DNA of 15,576 bases from Candidatus Bathyarchaeota archaeon (GTDB taxonomy: Archaea > Thermoproteota > Bathyarchaeia > Bathyarchaeales > B26-1): contig QMYL01000002.1 of assembly GCA_003662645.1 (NCBI GenBank), positions 1 through 15,576 of the forward strand, read 5' to 3'. The position numbers and the translations under genes were made by a program. Under the pieces are notes generated by a model that saw only the letters and a list, made by a program, of their open reading frames with translations, searched no databases and was not told the DNA's origin. Positions within the stretch are counted from its first letter, which is position 1, and each line of letters starts with the position of its first letter. Of this stretch, positions 1 to 6,583 are shown piece after piece.

Positions 1-30
1 AGGAAAGAGCAACCACTAACCTAAAAATCT

Positions 31-44
31 TTTTGTACACACTT
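31..44 (-). promoter_or_regulatory. Second copy of the AAGTGTKTACAAAA element
   Basis: The minus strand reads AAGTGTGTACAAAA, matching the hydrogenase promoter element in 13 of 14 positions. It too is preceded by an A/T-rich box (TTAGATAAATA). If it works on the minus strand, the gene it controls begins left of the window. The rest of 1-197 holds no convincing gene. ACCGTYCGGG occurs twice, at 105-114 and 140-149, with no clear role. Confidence 0.4.
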
Positions 45-173
45 ATTTATCTAACCCAACCCCCACTGGTTTATGCTCGCCGAGGCCAATCAGGCTACCA
101 ATTAACCGTCCGGGTAAAGTCAAAAATATGGTAGGCTGGACCGTTCGGGCATTTAACCCGTGAGGTTATGGAT

Positions 174-184
174 GGAAAAAACGG
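174..184 (-). terminator. T-rich stop of the hydrogenase operon
   Basis: On the minus strand, GTTTTTTCC follows the last hydrogenase gene by about 15 bases. Archaeal transcription commonly ends at such T-runs, and no strong hairpin is needed. A weak 4-base-pair hairpin (CGGG/CCCG, 146-160) lies further on. Confidence 0.4.
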
Positions 185-197
185 GTGGGCTGGCGCT

Positions 198-1097
198 TTA
201 ATCTTTGGCCGTTCTGATCTTGTAGGAGAGTTTGGCCAGCAGCCTCTTCGCGTTCCTCGTATTCTCAACCTTCCTCCTACACTCCGGGCAGAGCCTAATG
301 GCCTCCCCTATCTCGTCGATGAACTCCTTGTAGGCCTCGATGCTCCCAATGGCCCTCTCGAGGGCCCAATCAACCTGTAGTTTCGGCATGAAGTATACTC
401 CACATGAGGAGCACCCTAAGAGTTCAACCTCGTTTCTGACCTTAGCCTCCTCCCTGTTGGTGGTTGATAGGTGGTACTCCCCAGTGAGCCTTATCGCCTC
501 TGTTGGACATTCATCTTGGCAGAAGGCACAGAATGAACAATGGCCGTAGTTGACCTCAACCACACGTCTCCCTTCGAGATCGAGTACATCGATCGCGTCC
601 GCCGTGCAGACCTGGGCGCATGCCCCGCAACCTATACACTTCTCGCTGTCGATCTCGTGTTTACCCCTGAAGCCCTCCGGCGTCTCCCAGTAAGGCTCCC
701 CCTTCTCCAGCTTGGCTCCCAGGGCTTCAGCTATAGCGGACACTATCGCTTGCGGTCTGGGCGGGCAGCCGGGTATGTATAGGTTCACCGGGATTATCCG
801 GTCTGGTGGCCCAACCATGGGGTATCCCTCCTCGAATATCTCCATGGTCAGTGCGCAGTTTCCTACCGCCACGACGAGTTTCGGCGGCCTCAGCTTCTCA
901 TAGGCATTTTTAAGCTCCTCCATGCCCTTCACGTTTATACCGCCTGTTACGGCTAAGACGTTGGCCTCCTCAGGGGTGAAGACAACCTCAACGTTCAGCT
1001 CCCCAAGCTTATACCTTGGTACGAGGCACTCGAGTATCTCGACATCGCATCCATTACAGCCCGCGGACATGAAGCGGTATATGGATACCTTATCCAT
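198..1097 (-). CDS. Group 4 [NiFe] hydrogenase small subunit fused to NuoI-like ferredoxin (NuoB+NuoI)
   Basis: The protein has 299 residues in two parts plus a tail. Residues 1-135 are a NuoB/HycG-type small subunit with cluster ligands C14, C17, C81 (GNC) and C111 (PGCPPRP). This domain carries the proximal 4Fe-4S cluster that passes electrons to or from the NiFe site. Residues about 147-205 form a two-cluster ferredoxin (C154/157/160/164 and C187/190/193/197), as in NuoI/HycF. The tail adds two CxxC pairs, C229/C232 and C270/C273, which could hold Zn or rubredoxin-like Fe. NuoB and NuoI are normally separate proteins, so the fusion is unusual. The ATG at 1097 has a strong GGAGGTGG site a few bases upstream. 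It is the last gene of the operon, 13 bases after the large subunit. The family is certain; the partner membrane proteins are not visible. Confidence 0.93.
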   Translation of the reverse strand: MDKVSIYRFMSAGCNGCDVEILECLVPRYKLGELNVEVVFTPEEANVLAVTGGINVKGMEELKNAYEKLRPPKLVVAVGNCALTMEIFEEGYPMVGPPDRIIPVNLYIPGCPPRPQAIVSAIAEALGAKLEKGEPYWETPEGFRGKHEIDSEKCIGCGACAQVCTADAIDVLDLEGRRVVEVNYGHCSFCAFCQDECPTEAIRLTGEYHLSTTNREEAKVRNEVELLGCSSCGVYFMPKLQVDWALERAIGSIEAYKEFIDEIGEAIRLCPECRRKVENTRNAKRLLAKLSYKIRTAKD

Positions 1098-1110
1098 CCC
1101 ACTCCACCTC

Positions 1111-2235
1111 CTACAACCTCAAGATCCTCTTATCCCCGGTCTTCGCATCTATCACGGTGACGCGGTCAGTACATGCGAAGCATGGGTCTACGCTCTCGAT
1201 GACCAGCCTAGCGTTCTTTAGGTTCTCCCCACGGAGCATCTCGATTATCGTGAAGTTGTTCGCGAAGGACGGCGTCCTAACCTTTACCCTCTTCGGTATA
1301 TTCGTCCCATCGGACTTTATGTAGTAGAATAGCTCTCCACGTGGGGCCTCAGCCCTCCCCATCTCCTCCTTGATCAGGGGTTCACCGGGCTTGACCGCTA
1401 TCTCCCCATCCGGTAGGTTATCTAAGGCTTGCTCGATTATGTTGATGCTCTCGTAGGTCTCCCTAGCTCTCACCAGCGACTTCGCCCTCACATCGCCATC
1501 ATCCTCCGTGACCACCTCGAAGTCCAGCTCCCCATAGGCGGCGTAGGGGTCATCCTTACGGACATCGCTATCTATACCCGAACCGCGCAGTGTCGGCCCT
1601 ACGGCTCCCAGGGATAGGGCTTTATCCCTAGGTAGCACCCCAACCCCCTTGGTCTTCTCGGTAAAGCTCCCATTATCCCCTAGGAGCGTCATGAGGTAGT
1701 CTGAGAGTCCCCTCAACTCCCTTATTGTCTTGCGTATCTTCTCAGCCTTCTTTGGCGTTATATCCCTCCTCACGCCGCCGATCGTGTTTATCAGGTAATT
1801 CATCCTGTTCCCAGTTAGGTACTCGAGCAGGTCTTGGACGTGTTCCCTCTCCCTCATTATCTTTAGGAAGGCCTCATGTTCATGTAGTGTGTGGGCCAGC
1901 ACACCGAACCATAAGTAGTGGCTGTGAAGACGTTCCAGCTCCATGTATATGCACCTCAGGTATCTGGCTCTATCCGGGACTGTGACTTCCATTAACCCCT
2001 CCGCCGTCTGTGCGTAGCAGAGTGTATGGACCCCGGAGCATATGCCGCATATCCTCTCCGCTAGGGCTAGGTTCTGCATGTACGTCTTCGTCGTGAAGAG
2101 GCGTTCTATACCCCTGTGGACGTAGCCGAGCTCTATATTCACATCGACTATCTCCTCGCCGTCGACTATCAGCTCGAACCTTTCTGGCTCGACAAGCTGC
2201 GGACGGTATGGACCTATCTGGACTATCCTCGGCAT
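1111..2235 (-). CDS. Group 4 [NiFe] hydrogenase large (catalytic) subunit, NuoD/HycE-C type
   Basis: This 374-residue protein is the catalytic subunit that makes or oxidises H2. Both NiFe ligand pairs are present: RICGIC (C63, C66) near the N-terminus and DPCFAC (C352, C355) near the C-terminus. Complex I NuoD proteins lack these cysteines, so this is a true hydrogenase and not a quinone- or F420-reducing complex. Other family features include the region VDVNIELGYVHRGIE near residue 35 and VRRDITPKKAEK mid-protein. About 19 residues follow the last cysteine, similar in style to the HycE tail but shorter; I cannot tell whether it is cleaved during maturation. The ATG start is two bases after the HdrB-like gene stop, implying translational coupling. 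NuoC, fused to this subunit in E. coli HycE, is a separate gene here. Confidence 0.95.
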   Translation of the reverse strand: MPRIVQIGPYRPQLVEPERFELIVDGEEIVDVNIELGYVHRGIERLFTTKTYMQNLALAERICGICSGVHTLCYAQTAEGLMEVTVPDRARYLRCIYMELERLHSHYLWFGVLAHTLHEHEAFLKIMREREHVQDLLEYLTGNRMNYLINTIGGVRRDITPKKAEKIRKTIRELRGLSDYLMTLLGDNGSFTEKTKGVGVLPRDKALSLGAVGPTLRGSGIDSDVRKDDPYAAYGELDFEVVTEDDGDVRAKSLVRARETYESINIIEQALDNLPDGEIAVKPGEPLIKEEMGRAEAPRGELFYYIKSDGTNIPKRVKVRTPSFANNFTIIEMLRGENLKNARLVIESVDPCFACTDRVTVIDAKTGDKRILRL

Positions 2236-2237
2236 CT

Positions 2238-3113
2238 CTAAACATCCTCCATCATCCGAGCCAGCTTCCTAACTGGGCTCCTGTGAAATTCGAGGTGCAG
2301 ATCCCTATATGGCACGCCGAAGGACAAAGCTAGGAGCTCCATCAAGTTTATGCATGGGACGTTGTAGTTTATCCCGTACCTCCTGAGCATCACCTGTCCC
2401 ATCTCGAACTGTATGTGGCAGGCCGGGCAGGAGAGGACCACGGCATCTATCCCCGCCTCGACGGCGTGCCTCAACTTCGGTAGCAGCCTCTCCTTCAGTG
2501 AGAACTCCTCATCCGCCTGCATGGTTGGGTATCCGCAGCAGAGGCGTTCAAGTCCGTAATCGACTATCTCAACCCCAGTTAGCCTCGTCAACTCCCTCAT
2601 CATATTCGGTTTGCGCATGACATCCCCACCCTCAGGTTCACGGTACATGTGACATCCGTAGTGTAGGGCTACCCTGATCCTCCTAGGCTTCACTACCTCC
2701 TCCTTTATCCTCTCCACCCCAACATCTTCGTATAGGACCTCAACTGTATGCTTCACCTCGATTGTCCCGCGGTATTCCCTCCCAAAACCCTTTAGGATCT
2801 CGTTCACAATCCTCATCTTCTCCGGGTCACCCTTCAGTATGCCGTTAGCCTCAACGAGGGTCTCGTAGCAGCCGTTGCAGAGGGTCATGAGGTTCACTCC
2901 GAGCTCCTCTGCTATCGAGAGGTTTCTAGCCGATATTGTGAGCCACGCGGTCTCGTCGAGTTGACGCGATATGACCGGTTCCGGGCAGCAGGAGTATCCG
3001 GGGAGGTCTGCGGCTTCTAACCCAACCCTCTCGAAGACCTTCCTCGAGGCTATCTCTATGCTGGGTATGCGCATCGGTATCTGACATCCAAGGAAGGATG
3101 CATACCTAACCAT
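2238..3113 (-). CDS. HdrB-like heterodisulfide reductase subunit, two complete CCG domains
   Basis: This 291-residue protein has both CCG cysteine motifs intact. The first is C10, C42-C43, C79, C82 (C-x31-CC-x35-C-x2-C). The second is C154, C192-C193, C229, C232 (C-x37-CC-x35-C-x2-C). In HdrB of methanogens these motifs bind the two non-cubane 4Fe-4S clusters that reduce the CoM-S-S-CoB disulfide. The N-terminus MVRYASFLGCQIP is typical of HdrB. I chose the ATG at 3113 over the GTG at 3128 because GAGGTG lies 7 bases ahead and the protein then starts like its relatives. No HdrA or HdrC is present. It sits inside the hydrogenase operon between the NuoC-like and large subunits, so it is most likely part of that complex. 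The substrate is unknown: perhaps a thiol/disulfide, or another compound as in related CCG proteins such as GlpC or LldE. Confidence 0.92.
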   Translation of the reverse strand: MVRYASFLGCQIPMRIPSIEIASRKVFERVGLEAADLPGYSCCPEPVISRQLDETAWLTISARNLSIAEELGVNLMTLCNGCYETLVEANGILKGDPEKMRIVNEILKGFGREYRGTIEVKHTVEVLYEDVGVERIKEEVVKPRRIRVALHYGCHMYREPEGGDVMRKPNMMRELTRLTGVEIVDYGLERLCCGYPTMQADEEFSLKERLLPKLRHAVEAGIDAVVLSCPACHIQFEMGQVMLRRYGINYNVPCINLMELLALSFGVPYRDLHLEFHRSPVRKLARMMEDV

Positions 3114-3137
3114 CCTACCACACCTCACAACCGCTCA

Positions 3138-3809
3138 TCATTTATACCTCAACTTCCCGCTTTTCCAGTCGAAGCCGACCTTCTCATCTAAACCCGTACC
3201 CCTTATCACGCCGTGAAACTCCTTCATGCTCTCCTCATCTGCGAATGTGAAGGGCGGAGTCCTCGGTAGGCCGGCGGACTCACGCCTCCTCTGTATGAAG
3301 GATGACGCTGGGGCCACGCAGCCGGTGGATATGAGCGCCTCGGCTACGGGTCTAGCCTGCCTTGGAAGTTCACCTACGAAGGGCTTCCTCAACGGCCTCT
3401 TATCATCCGGCCAGTCTTTGGTCAGTATTAGATTCCTCGGTTTTGGGTGGTTCAGTAGCCTCACCCCGAAGAGGTCCGCTATCTCCCTCTCGATGAAGTT
3501 CGCCGCTGGGATTATATCGGCTATGGACTCGAGGGTGTTCTCCTCCTTCGGCTTTACGGTTCTCAGGGTTAGTATCGTTCCACCTATGTGGAAGTGGTGT
3601 AAGAACTCGAAGTCCAACCCGTGGTCGACTGTTGATATAGTTATGAAGCGTAGCTTGGGATATCCATCCCTCAACAGCTCAACAGCCCTCCTGAGGGCTT
3701 CAGGCTTCACCCTCACGGAGACCCTCCTCTCACGCATAACAGCGGCGTCTAAGACATCTGAGCCTAAACCCCGCCTCAGATAATTTATCGCTTCCTCCTC
3801 AACGTTCAC
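3138..3809 (-). CDS. NuoC/HycE-N-like 30 kDa subunit of group 4 hydrogenase
   Basis: This 223-residue protein belongs to the complex I 30 kDa (NuoC) family, a structural subunit packing against the catalytic subunit. The family signature is clear at about residues 105-145: an EREIADLFGV segment, then NHPKPRNLILTKDWPDDKRPLRKPF. After about residue 148 there is a roughly 70-residue extension rich in charged and proline residues that I do not recognise. It may contact the HdrB-like or ferredoxin subunits. The GTG start at 3809 overlaps the stop of the preceding ferredoxin gene by four bases, and the HdrB-like gene follows closely, so it is firmly within the operon. It carries no metal ligands of its own, as expected for this family. 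Confidence 0.92.
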   Translation of the reverse strand: MNVEEEAINYLRRGLGSDVLDAAVMRERRVSVRVKPEALRRAVELLRDGYPKLRFITISTVDHGLDFEFLHHFHIGGTILTLRTVKPKEENTLESIADIIPAANFIEREIADLFGVRLLNHPKPRNLILTKDWPDDKRPLRKPFVGELPRQARPVAEALISTGCVAPASSFIQRRRESAGLPRTPPFTFADEESMKEFHGVIRGTGLDEKVGFDWKSGKLRYK

Positions 3810-4288
3810 CTCGTCAACACCTCCAGGTAGGTCTCCTCATTGAACCTCCAAGCCTCCTCCCTAGTGACTACCCTAATCGCCTGTGGGGAACAGACCTTCG
3901 CGCACTGTGGATCTCCATCACAGAAGTCGCACTTCATCGAGATGTGACGCTCCTCGTTGAACCATGGAACCGAGAGTGGACAGATGAAGGTACAGGTTCT
4001 GCACCCTATACACCTAACAGAGTTTATCTTGACCCATCCGGTTTTTGGGTCCTTGGTTACTGCATCGCTTGGGCAGGCCGCAACACATAGCGGTTCATCG
4101 CAGTGTTGGCAGTATGTGGCCTCGAAGAGGCCCTTCTCCTCGTTGAACGTTATGTGGAGGTGTGCCTTCTCTAGGGTGATCTCCTTGAAGTGGTAGTAGG
4201 CGCAGGCTATCTCGCAGAATCGGCATCCCGTGCAACGTTCTGGGTTGTAGAGTAATACCCTTTGACGGGATGTTAGGGCTTCCGACAT
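3806..4288 (-). CDS. Four-cluster ferredoxin subunit, HycB/CooF/HydN type
   Basis: This 160-residue electron-transfer protein has four cysteine quartets: C19/22/25/29, C60/63/68/72, C93/96/99/103 and C120/123/129/133. Proteins of this type (HycB, CooF, HydN) wire a catalytic subunit to a hydrogenase small subunit, so here it probably connects the HdrB-like subunit to the NuoB/NuoI fusion. The frame is open upstream to 4408, but I chose the ATG at 4288. That start has GGTGG just upstream and a TATA-like sequence beyond it, and the longer form would overlap the end of the metallo-hydrolase gene with 40 residues unlike the family. It is the first gene of the hydrogenase operon and overlaps the NuoC-like gene by four bases. 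Confidence 0.9.
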   Translation of the reverse strand: MSEALTSRQRVLLYNPERCTGCRFCEIACAYYHFKEITLEKAHLHITFNEEKGLFEATYCQHCDEPLCVAACPSDAVTKDPKTGWVKINSVRCIGCRTCTFICPLSVPWFNEERHISMKCDFCDGDPQCAKVCSPQAIRVVTREEAWRFNEETYLEVLTR

Positions 4289-4302
4289 ACTTTCCACCAA
4301 AC

Positions 4303-4351
4303 TTTTGTAAACACTTGTTAATATAACGGGTGGCTTTTCTAAATAAATTTT
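4303..4351 (-). promoter_or_regulatory. Promoter and candidate operator of the hydrogenase operon
   Basis: On the minus strand, two A/T-rich boxes precede the operon: AAATTTATTTAG (4340-4351) and TTATATTA (4318-4325). The second would place the transcript start near 4295, giving a short leader before the ATG at 4288. Directly downstream of this box lies AAGTGTTTACAAAA (4303-4316). It recurs with one mismatch at 31-44, again directly 3' of an A/T box. A factor binding there would overlap the space between TATA box and transcript start, which suits a repressor. The promoter is inferred from base patterns only. Confidence 0.55.
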
Positions 4352-4373
4352 TGCAGAAAACCTCCGGTTGGTT

Positions 4374-5327
4374 TCAGAGTTCCTCAGCCATCTCCAGCCA
4401 CTCAGCATCGACGAGGCCGTTCTCGACGGCGTTCCTCAAGACCTCTACCATATCAGCCTTCGTGAAGGGCTTCCAATCCCTCCATCTAGTCGGTCCGTTC
4501 CTCTCGTAGCCCTCAAGGACCATTGGTCTCCGGTTCAGAAGCTCTGCGACTGTGGATAGCCTCTTACCAAGCGCATCTGCCTTCTTGTAGACCTCGCTCA
4601 GCAGGTCTGGGTATCTATAATCCCTGACCACGTGGTGGTCAAGTATGAAGAGTTCGGTATTCGTCTCCTCCATTATCTTAACTATGTTTATTATCGACCT
4701 CGCGAGGTTGTAGTATGCCATTATGTACCCCAGTAAGTAGGTTGGGGGTCCATCTAGGATTAGGATGTCTGGGTTAGCCCCTACTATGGCGTCCGTTGTC
4801 TCCTTTAGGACCGGGCCGTCTACATCTGAGGTGTGGAGTAGGCTCCTATCCCCATCCTCGATCTTAACCATAACTATATAACCTAGGTTCGTCCCTTCGG
4901 TTCCGTGCCATATCGGTCTCGAGAACGATACCACGGTTGAGCCGAACCTGAAGGTTTCACCGTCAGCGACCTTTACATCTGCATCCAAACCATCGAGGAG
5001 GTTTCTAGCCCTCCCTCTCTGGGACCTGTTTATGTTATTCTCCGGGTCCTTGACTAGGAGGGTCTTACCCTCATATAGGCTCCGGTCTGGTATGTGGTGG
5101 TCGTAGTGGTAGTGCGTTAGGATTATAACGTCGGAACTGGAGCAGGCTTCCCTTATGGCCTCCTCGTAGAACCTCCTCAACCTTGCCTTCTCAGCCCTCG
5201 TCAGGGGGAAGGAACCGGTCTCGGAAGCTATCCCGGGGTCTACTACGATCGTGCAGTCTCCAGTCTCAACCCTTACGCAGCTCGACTTAACACCGAGGGA
5301 GTCGAAGGCTACATAATCAACTATCAT
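4374..5327 (-). CDS. UPF0282-type metallo-beta-lactamase-fold hydrolase
   Basis: This 317-residue protein has the metallo-beta-lactamase fold. Its metal-binding signature is THYHYDHH (H72, H74, D76, H77), followed by H141 (WHG), the acidic stretch TSDVDG near 168 and a DHH at 230-232. Overall length and the pattern ILDGPPTY near residue 190 match the archaeal UPF0282 (COG2248) family, whose substrate is unknown. The ATG at 5327 has no clear ribosome site, and I see no strong TATA box in the 67 bases upstream, so it may be read from the dehydrogenase gene above it. It ends 85 bases before the hydrogenase operon, which has its own promoter, so a functional tie to the hydrogenase is not shown. 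Confidence 0.85.
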   Translation of the reverse strand: MIVDYVAFDSLGVKSSCVRVETGDCTIVVDPGIASETGSFPLTRAEKARLRRFYEEAIREACSSSDVIILTHYHYDHHIPDRSLYEGKTLLVKDPENNINRSQRGRARNLLDGLDADVKVADGETFRFGSTVVSFSRPIWHGTEGTNLGYIVMVKIEDGDRSLLHTSDVDGPVLKETTDAIVGANPDILILDGPPTYLLGYIMAYYNLARSIINIVKIMEETNTELFILDHHVVRDYRYPDLLSEVYKKADALGKRLSTVAELLNRRPMVLEGYERNGPTRWRDWKPFTKADMVEVLRNAVENGLVDAEWLEMAEEL

Positions 5328-5351
5328 CAGTTATTCATTAGGGGTGATTTG

Positions 5352-5382
5352 AAGGAAAAAGGTTTGGGAGAACCTTGAGGTT
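5352..5382 (-). terminator. Possible terminator after the first Gfo/Idh/MocA gene
   Basis: On the minus strand, the inverted repeat AACCTCAAGGTT (5371-5382) is followed about 10 bases later by CCTTTTTCC (T-run 5356-5360). The repeat spacer is only two bases, so it may equally be an operator for the next gene. Confidence is low. Confidence 0.3.
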
Positions 5383-5394
5383 ATCCCAGATGTC

Positions 5395-6492
5395 CTACCG
5401 GTGGCCCTTAGACTTCGAGCTCAACCTATCCATCAGCCTATCGTAGGCTTCCCTATCTATCGGGAACTTCACAGCCCTCCCTTCGAAGGATGAGAGTATC
5501 ATGGCATTGACAATCTCGAGTGAGACCCTCCCGTCCTCACCTGGAACCATCGGTTCCCTATCCTCCAGTATGGCCTTGGCGAAGTCCTCTATAACCGCGG
5601 TGTGTCCAGGTCCCCTCCTATCACCCTCAACCTCAACCCACTTGAAACTTGGACGCGTCCATATCTCCCCCTTAGTTATATACTCCCTAACCGTCCTCTC
5701 TAGGGTCATCCTCCTTACATCATTTCCATCTATGATTAACTTGCCCCTATCACCGCTTATCTCAAGTCTCATCTTGGATGGGAGGTCTATCGAGCTAGCT
5801 TGGATGACCCCGTAGGCTCCATTCTCGAATAGAACCATCGAGTTGACCATATCCTCAACCTCAATATTATGGAGCACCGTATCGACCCATGCCTGGAGCT
5901 TGGAGGGTTTACCCACCAGCCACTGGAGGAGGTCTAGGTGATGTATGGCCTGGTTTATCAGGACTCCTCCTCCTTCGGTTGCCCATTTACCCCTCCACGG
6001 GTCCCTATCATAGTACGGCTGGGACCTGAAGGTACATATCTCCATACAAACCCTGTAGATGTCGCCGAGCTCACCGCCCTCTATCATCCTCTTCACCTCA
6101 CGGTAGACTGGTATGAACCTATACTGGAAGACGACGCCTAGCTTTAAATCTCTCCTTCTGGCGCTCATCACCATCTCGTCGGCCTCACTCACCCTGATAG
6201 CCATCGGCTTCTCGACGAGGACGTTCTTCCCGTATTCGAGGGCCTTCATAGCCATCGGATGGTGGAGGTAGTGGGGTGTACATATCGTCACGGCATCTAT
6301 ATCCTCGCGTTTGAGCATCTCCTCATAGTCACGGTGCCATTCCACGTTGAACCTTGAGGATACCTCCCTACCTATCTCCTCCTTTATATCGGCGACGGCG
6401 ACGAGCTCCGCCTCATTAACGTTCATTATGGCGTTTATATGGGTTCGACCTACCCCCTTAAGCCCTATAACCCCGAAGCCAACCTTACTCAA
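5395..6492 (-). CDS. Gfo/Idh/MocA family NAD(P)-dependent dehydrogenase (paralog 1)
   Basis: The protein has 365 residues from a TTG start at 6492. The open frame runs on to 6771, but the longer form would cross the divergent neighbour. The TTG has GGAGGAG five bases upstream and begins the protein with SKVGFGVIG, a normal Rossmann strand. The N-terminal Rossmann domain spans about residues 1-120, with GVIGLKGVGRTH and the EKP motif at 94-96. The C-terminal alpha/beta domain carries the likely catalytic H184 with D187 (NQAIHHLDLL). These enzymes oxidise or reduce sugars, cyclitols and their derivatives; the substrate cannot be assigned. It shares long near-identical stretches with the divergent gene at 6584, for example around YYDR-PWRGKWATEGGG, so the two are recent-looking paralogs. 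Confidence 0.9.
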   Translation of the reverse strand: MSKVGFGVIGLKGVGRTHINAIMNVNEAELVAVADIKEEIGREVSSRFNVEWHRDYEEMLKREDIDAVTICTPHYLHHPMAMKALEYGKNVLVEKPMAIRVSEADEMVMSARRRDLKLGVVFQYRFIPVYREVKRMIEGGELGDIYRVCMEICTFRSQPYYDRDPWRGKWATEGGGVLINQAIHHLDLLQWLVGKPSKLQAWVDTVLHNIEVEDMVNSMVLFENGAYGVIQASSIDLPSKMRLEISGDRGKLIIDGNDVRRMTLERTVREYITKGEIWTRPSFKWVEVEGDRRGPGHTAVIEDFAKAILEDREPMVPGEDGRVSLEIVNAMILSSFEGRAVKFPIDREAYDRLMDRLSSKSKGHR

Positions 6493-6583
6493 AGATAGCT
6501 CCTCCAAGCTTATAGTAGATAGATGCGGATGGCTTTTAAAGATTTTTATACAGACTAGGCAATCTTTAGGATGGTGATCCAAG
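6493..6583. promoter_or_regulatory. Divergent promoter region between two paralogous dehydrogenases
   Basis: The 91-base gap holds back-to-back promoters. For the minus-strand gene, CTTTAAAAGCC lies around 6531-6541, about 40 bases before its TTG start. For the plus-strand gene, GATTTTTATAC starts at 6541, about 35 bases before its ATG. The near abutment of the two TATA boxes suggests shared regulation. GGTGATC at about 6573-6579 is the ribosome site for the plus-strand gene. Confidence 0.6.

Noticed and set aside
2238..3113. The HdrB-like protein as a generic CCG protein such as GlpC or LldE
   Set aside because: Not fully excluded, but two complete CCG motifs with HdrB spacing and the FLGCQIP start favour HdrB; GlpC and LldE come with different partners.
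3226..3783. A 185-residue plus-strand reading frame opposite the NuoC-like gene
   Set aside because: It has no recognisable motif and lies wholly antisense to a well-supported gene with NuoC signatures.
4289..4408. A 40-residue N-terminal extension of the ferredoxin gene
   Set aside because: It would overlap the metallo-hydrolase gene and run through the promoter; the ATG at 4288 has a ribosome site and a family-like start.
6543..6556. A third copy of the AAGTGTKTACAAAA element in the divergent promoter
   Set aside because: Only 11 of 14 positions match, and the similarity is mostly the T-rich TATA box itself.
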